A stretch of DNA of 5,861 bases from Candidatus Levybacteria bacterium RIFCSPLOWO2_12_FULL_37_14 (GTDB taxonomy: Bacteria; Patescibacteriota; Microgenomatia; Levybacterales; UBA12049): contig MFPH01000053.1 in NCBI GenBank assembly GCA_001782645.1, positions 1-5,861 on the forward strand, in the 5' to 3' direction. The notes beneath the pieces are model-generated. The model made no database searches and was not told where the DNA came from. It worked only from the letters and a program-made list of their open reading frames with translations. Of this stretch, positions 4,635 through 5,861 are shown piece by piece. Numbering within the stretch: position 1 is the stretch's first letter; each line of letters opens with the position of its first letter. Made by a program: the position numbers and the translations under genes.

Positions 4635-4734
4635 CGCACTATTTCATTGTTTTTTCTTTCATTGAAGAACCTTATTCTCTTCTTCCTTTATTCTTCATCA
4701 TTTATCACTAACGTTCTAGCCTTGAAATTAAATG

Positions 4735-4860
4735 TTTGGGTTGATAGATCAACCTAACTCGAAAAAAATACGAACATGCCAACATACGTGTTTTTGAGGC
4801 TAAAATCGTGAGTTTAGAAGGTTTTAGCAATCTAAATTACGATACACCCGACCCGGGGTG
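4735..4860. other. Run of four adjoining hairpins
   Basis: First, GGTTGAT (4739-4745) with ATCAACC (4748-4754), extended by a G-T and two T-A pairs. Second, AAAAATACG (4764-4772) with CGTGTTTTT (4787-4795), one wobble, plus CTC (4758-4760) with GAG (4796-4798). Third, ATCGTGAGTTTAGA (4805-4818) with TCTAAATTACGAT (4831-4843), 13 pairs with one bulged G and one wobble. Fourth, CACCC (4845-4849) with GGGTG (4856-4860). There are at most 6 unpaired bases between neighbours. Confidence 0.55.
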
Positions 4861-4879
4861 GAGGGGCGCGCTGCTAGTA

Positions 4880-4914
4880 ATTATTAATGATAAATGATTA
4901 ATGATTAAGGATGA
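4880..4914. repeat. AT-rich heptamer array (ATGATTA type)
   Basis: Units are ATTATTA, ATGATAA, ATGATTA, ATGATTA and a degenerate AGGATGA, starting at 4880, 4887, 4894, 4901 and 4908. The 7-bp step is the same as in the yebC leader but the core differs. It directly follows a GC-rich patch (4845-4870) in an otherwise AT-rich region. Confidence 0.6.
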
Positions 4915-4942
4915 CGACTTGATAAATCTTTAAGCGTCGATC

Positions 4943-4999
4943 GGAGAAGTAGATGTCTTATTCTCCAAGCAATATTATCTGTGAATATCAAGAGAATAA
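4943..4999 (+). promoter_or_regulatory. Two mutually exclusive stems, possible switch or attenuator
   Basis: GGAGAA (4943-4948) pairs perfectly with TTCTCC (4961-4966). The overlapping TTATTCTC (4958-4965) pairs perfectly with GAGAATAA (4992-4999), enclosing a further ATATT/AATAT stem (4972-4976 with 4984-4988). Both pairings cannot exist at once. The GGAG is also an SD-like sequence 6 nt before an ATG at 4953 that opens a 21-codon frame. No known riboswitch consensus is evident. Confidence 0.35.
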
Positions 5000-5000
5000 T

Positions 5001-5100
5001 CCGCGAAGATCAAAATAAAAAACTTAAGCAGCCGGAGAGGAGAAAGTGATTATGTCGTACAATATAACTTTTGCGACACCACCCAAGCTCAAGTTCGCGG
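5001..5100 (+). other. Nested 100-nt stem structure
   Basis: CCGCGAA (5001-5007) is the exact complement of TTCGCGG (5094-5100). Inside it, CTTAAGC (5023-5029) pairs with GCTCAAG (5087-5093) with one mismatch, and TGTCG (5053-5057) pairs with CGACA (5074-5078). The innermost stem includes part of the ATG of the small frame at 5052, and the SD lies in the interior loop. Confidence 0.4.
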
Positions 5101-5129
5101 AGAAGTGGCTAAAATCGGTTCATAGTTGA
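5052..5129 (+). CDS. Possible 25-residue ORF or remnant of a gene start
   Basis: The frame reads MSYNITFATPPKLKFAEKWL and continues KSVHS before a TGA. An excellent SD (AGGAG, 5038-5042) lies 9 nt upstream. The first 20 residues look protein-like, whereas the stop falls within the heptamer array at 5121-5148. It may be a genuine small peptide, a leader peptide in the surrounding stem structure, or the 5' end of a gene whose remainder was lost at the array. I do not recognise the sequence. Confidence 0.3.
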   Translation: MSYNITFATPPKLKFAEKWLKSVHS

Positions 5130-5148
5130 TGGTTAATAGTTGATAGTT
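5121..5148. repeat. Heptamer array matching the yebC leader family
   Basis: Four exact 7-bp units run CATAGTT, GATGGTT, AATAGTT, GATAGTT. The core order ATAGT, ATGGT, ATAGT, ATAGT is identical to that of both arms of the yebC leader some 2.3 kb away. It has no inverted partner nearby. Confidence 0.75.
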
Positions 5149-5343
5149 TTGAAAATGAGACTTCTCTTTTGGCAATTATTCTCCCTAATTTCCCGGGTCC
5201 GGATTTTGATACACTTCCCTACTATGGGACTAATATATTATATTTTCACGAGGCCAAATCGAGGCTAAATATGTTAATTTTCGTCTATTCCCCTGAGTTC
5301 TATTGCAGGGACAGTACTGGACTATTAGTTAAAACCAAGTCGT

Positions 5344-5724
5344 TTAAGAGCGGATTCGCTTGGAGCTCCACGGACCTTCCCGAGGTGGCATTTGATTAAC
5401 CTTAAATCCTAAATTATTCATGTGCTGCTTGAACGCACTGACATTATTTTCGTCGAGATACCTAAATGTTGATTTAGCTCTCTCTGTAAAATTACCACCG
5501 TGCACTAGTAAGCTAGATCTTTCCTTGGGATCTTTTGGTTCAACCAGCTCGATGTAGTTACGAATTATCCATAGGGAATATCTTTCAACGTGACCAGCCC
5601 AATTGTATGGATCTAATTTGCTTAAATCTTCTTCGGTTAGTTTGAGTCGTAGCATGAACGTTTTCCTTACAATAAATATAGCAAATTCTATCTCATCGGA
5701 TGGAATTCCGTTTTCTCTATCCAT
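5344..5724 (-). CDS. Hypothetical protein, 126 residues
   Basis: I do not recognise the family. The product looks soluble and helical: EIEFAIFIVRKTF at 11-23, TEEDLSKLDPYNWAGHVERY at 30-49, SLWIIRNYIELVEPKD at 50-65, and RAKSTFRYLDENN with SAFKQHMNNLGFKV at 82-109. It ends with a basic tail. No membrane segment, signal peptide or catalytic motif is visible. Two starts are possible. The ATG at 5724 has no SD but lies about 10 nt from a good -10, so it fits leaderless translation. The Met at 5655 (residue 24) has AAGGAA about 8 nt ahead. I prefer 5724 because residues 1-23 read like protein. The 5' end touches the presumed insertion-sequence end, so an older, longer N-terminus could have been cut off, although a stop codon lies in frame just upstream. 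Confidence 0.6.
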   Translation of the reverse strand: MDRENGIPSDEIEFAIFIVRKTFMLRLKLTEEDLSKLDPYNWAGHVERYSLWIIRNYIELVEPKDPKERSSLLVHGGNFTERAKSTFRYLDENNVSAFKQHMNNLGFKVNQMPPREGPWSSKRIRS

Positions 5725-5729
5725 AGTTG

Positions 5730-5765
5730 TGGAATTTTAGCATATTCTGGTATTTTAGACAATTC
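5730..5765. repeat. 18-bp tandem direct repeat, probable transposon-end binding sites
   Basis: TGGAATTTTAGCATATTC (5730-5747) is followed without a gap by TGGTATTTTAGACAATTC (5748-5765), with 14 of 18 bases identical. Direct repeats at the tip of an element are usual binding sites for its transposase. The outer bases read TGTGG (5729 onward), compatible with the TG termini of many IS3 and IS481-type elements. The alternative is an operator in an ordinary divergent promoter. Confidence 0.5.
5734..5762 (-). promoter_or_regulatory. Promoter of the hypothetical gene, inside the tandem repeat
   Basis: On the minus strand TTGTCT (5757-5762) is followed after 17 bp by TAAAAT (5734-5739), preceded by TGC to give an extended -10. 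Transcription would begin about 3 nt before the ATG at 5724. If the repeat is a transposon end, this is an outward-facing promoter supplied by the element. Confidence 0.5.
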
Positions 5766-5807
5766 CGCGCTTAATTAAAGTTTAATATCCGACACTTCTA
5801 GTACAAT

Positions 5808-5861
5808 ATGGAAGTGAATCAATTAACTAAAATTACATTAGCCTGGGAACTCTTTGAGCAA
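5808..5861 (+). CDS. Start of a probable transposase/integrase, cut by the window end
   Basis: Only 18 codons are present, reading MEVNQLTKITLAWELFEQ. The ITLAWELFEQ segment looks like the first helix of a homeodomain-like helix-turn-helix, as found at the N-terminus of IS481/IS3-type DDE transposases; I recall very similar openings in transposases of Microgenomates genomes. No SD precedes the ATG. A weak promoter may lie at TAGACA (5756-5761) and TTTAAT (5781-5786) with a long 19-bp spacer. Too little is visible to test for the catalytic DDE residues. Confidence 0.5.
   Translation, partial: MEVNQLTKITLAWELFEQ

Larger units (their letters stand above)
4396..5343. other. Gene-poor region rich in inverted repeats
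   Basis: No reading frame in these 948 bp has a convincing product. The longest ones (4515-4757 and 5169-5399) open with TTG, have no SD, and have coding-unlike composition. The stretch instead holds, in order, a CTTCG/CTCAG repeat, a 16-bp palindrome, a short hairpin touching a perfect DnaA box, a branched 65-nt hairpin, four adjoining hairpins (4735-4860), a GC-rich island (4845-4870), two heptamer arrays, and two sets of competing or nested stems (4943-5100). At 5149-5343 I see only a small CCCTG/CAGGG hairpin (5291-5310) and CAGTACTG (5312-5319). It could be a structured RNA locus, a replication-related site or a graveyard of small repeats. Confidence 0.6.
5729..5861 (+). mobile_element. 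Left end of a probable insertion sequence (partial)
   Basis: The stretch combines a TGTGG tip, two 18-bp direct repeats and a transposase-like start at 5808. The right end, the second inverted repeat and the target duplication are outside the window, so the boundaries are provisional. Confidence 0.4.

Noticed and set aside
4515..4757. 80-residue plus-strand frame across the branched hairpin
   Set aside because: It opens with TTG, has no SD, has a Ser/Leu/Phe-rich composition typical of pyrimidine-rich noncoding DNA, and spans a strong inverted repeat.
4500..5100. tmRNA, RNase P RNA, SRP RNA, group II intron or CRISPR array
   Set aside because: I looked for their signature strings (acceptor-like ends, the conserved RNase P cores, the SRP tetraloop region, intron domain V, regularly spaced identical repeats with spacers) and found none.
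5169..5399. 76-residue plus-strand frame overlapping the hypothetical gene
   Set aside because: It has a TTG start, no SD and no family resemblance. It overlaps by 56 bp the minus-strand frame, which is longer and has a better promoter.
5565..5573. TTATCCATA as a second DnaA box
   Set aside because: It has one mismatch and lies inside the coding region of the hypothetical gene, where it encodes ordinary residues.

Overview
The window is AT-rich and has no rRNA or tRNA gene. It looks like a chromosomal segment of an uncultivated Candidate Phyla Radiation (Patescibacteria) bacterium, most likely in or near Microgenomates. This rests on small tightly packed genes, many start codons without a Shine-Dalgarno (SD) site, a YebC gene among lineage-type hypothetical membrane proteins, a 47-residue Gly/Lys-rich mini-protein, and a transposase start of a kind I associate with these genomes. 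The standard genetic code fits: TGA acts as a stop and TGG encodes Trp. The placement is inference from gene content.

Layout. Positions 1-606 hold a Phd/YefM antitoxin and RelE/ParE toxin operon whose promoter carries a YefM-type TGTACA operator. Positions 740-2054 form a plus-strand unit: an extended -10 promoter, the 47-residue basic mini-protein (825-968), a membrane-anchored LytR_C-domain protein (1052-1849) that ends inside a possible terminator, and a 64-residue single-pass membrane protein (1860-2054). The last of these overlaps, tail to tail, a minus-strand TPR protein (1994-2713). Divergent interleaved promoters at 2745-2790 serve the TPR gene and yebC (2874-3596). A polytopic membrane protein (3562-4395) follows yebC with a 35-bp overlap.

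Positions 4396-5343 contain no convincing long gene but many inverted repeats: a CTTCG/CTCAG intergenic repeat, a 16-bp palindrome, one perfect DnaA box, a branched hairpin of about 21 bp, a near-continuous run of further hairpins, two heptamer arrays, and one tiny ORF with a strong SD. Some pairings are mutually exclusive, as in a switch or attenuator. The window ends with a minus-strand hypothetical gene (5344-5724). Its promoter lies in an 18-bp tandem repeat that looks like the left end of an insertion sequence, whose transposase begins at 5808 and leaves the window.

The most unusual signal is a heptamer array with a fixed unit order, ATAGT-ATGGT-ATAGT-ATAGT at 7-bp steps. It occurs twice in inverted orientation, forming the entire untranslated leader of yebC up to its ATG, and again at 5121-5148. 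The structured, gene-free stretch at 4500-5100 is the second place to look for something undescribed.
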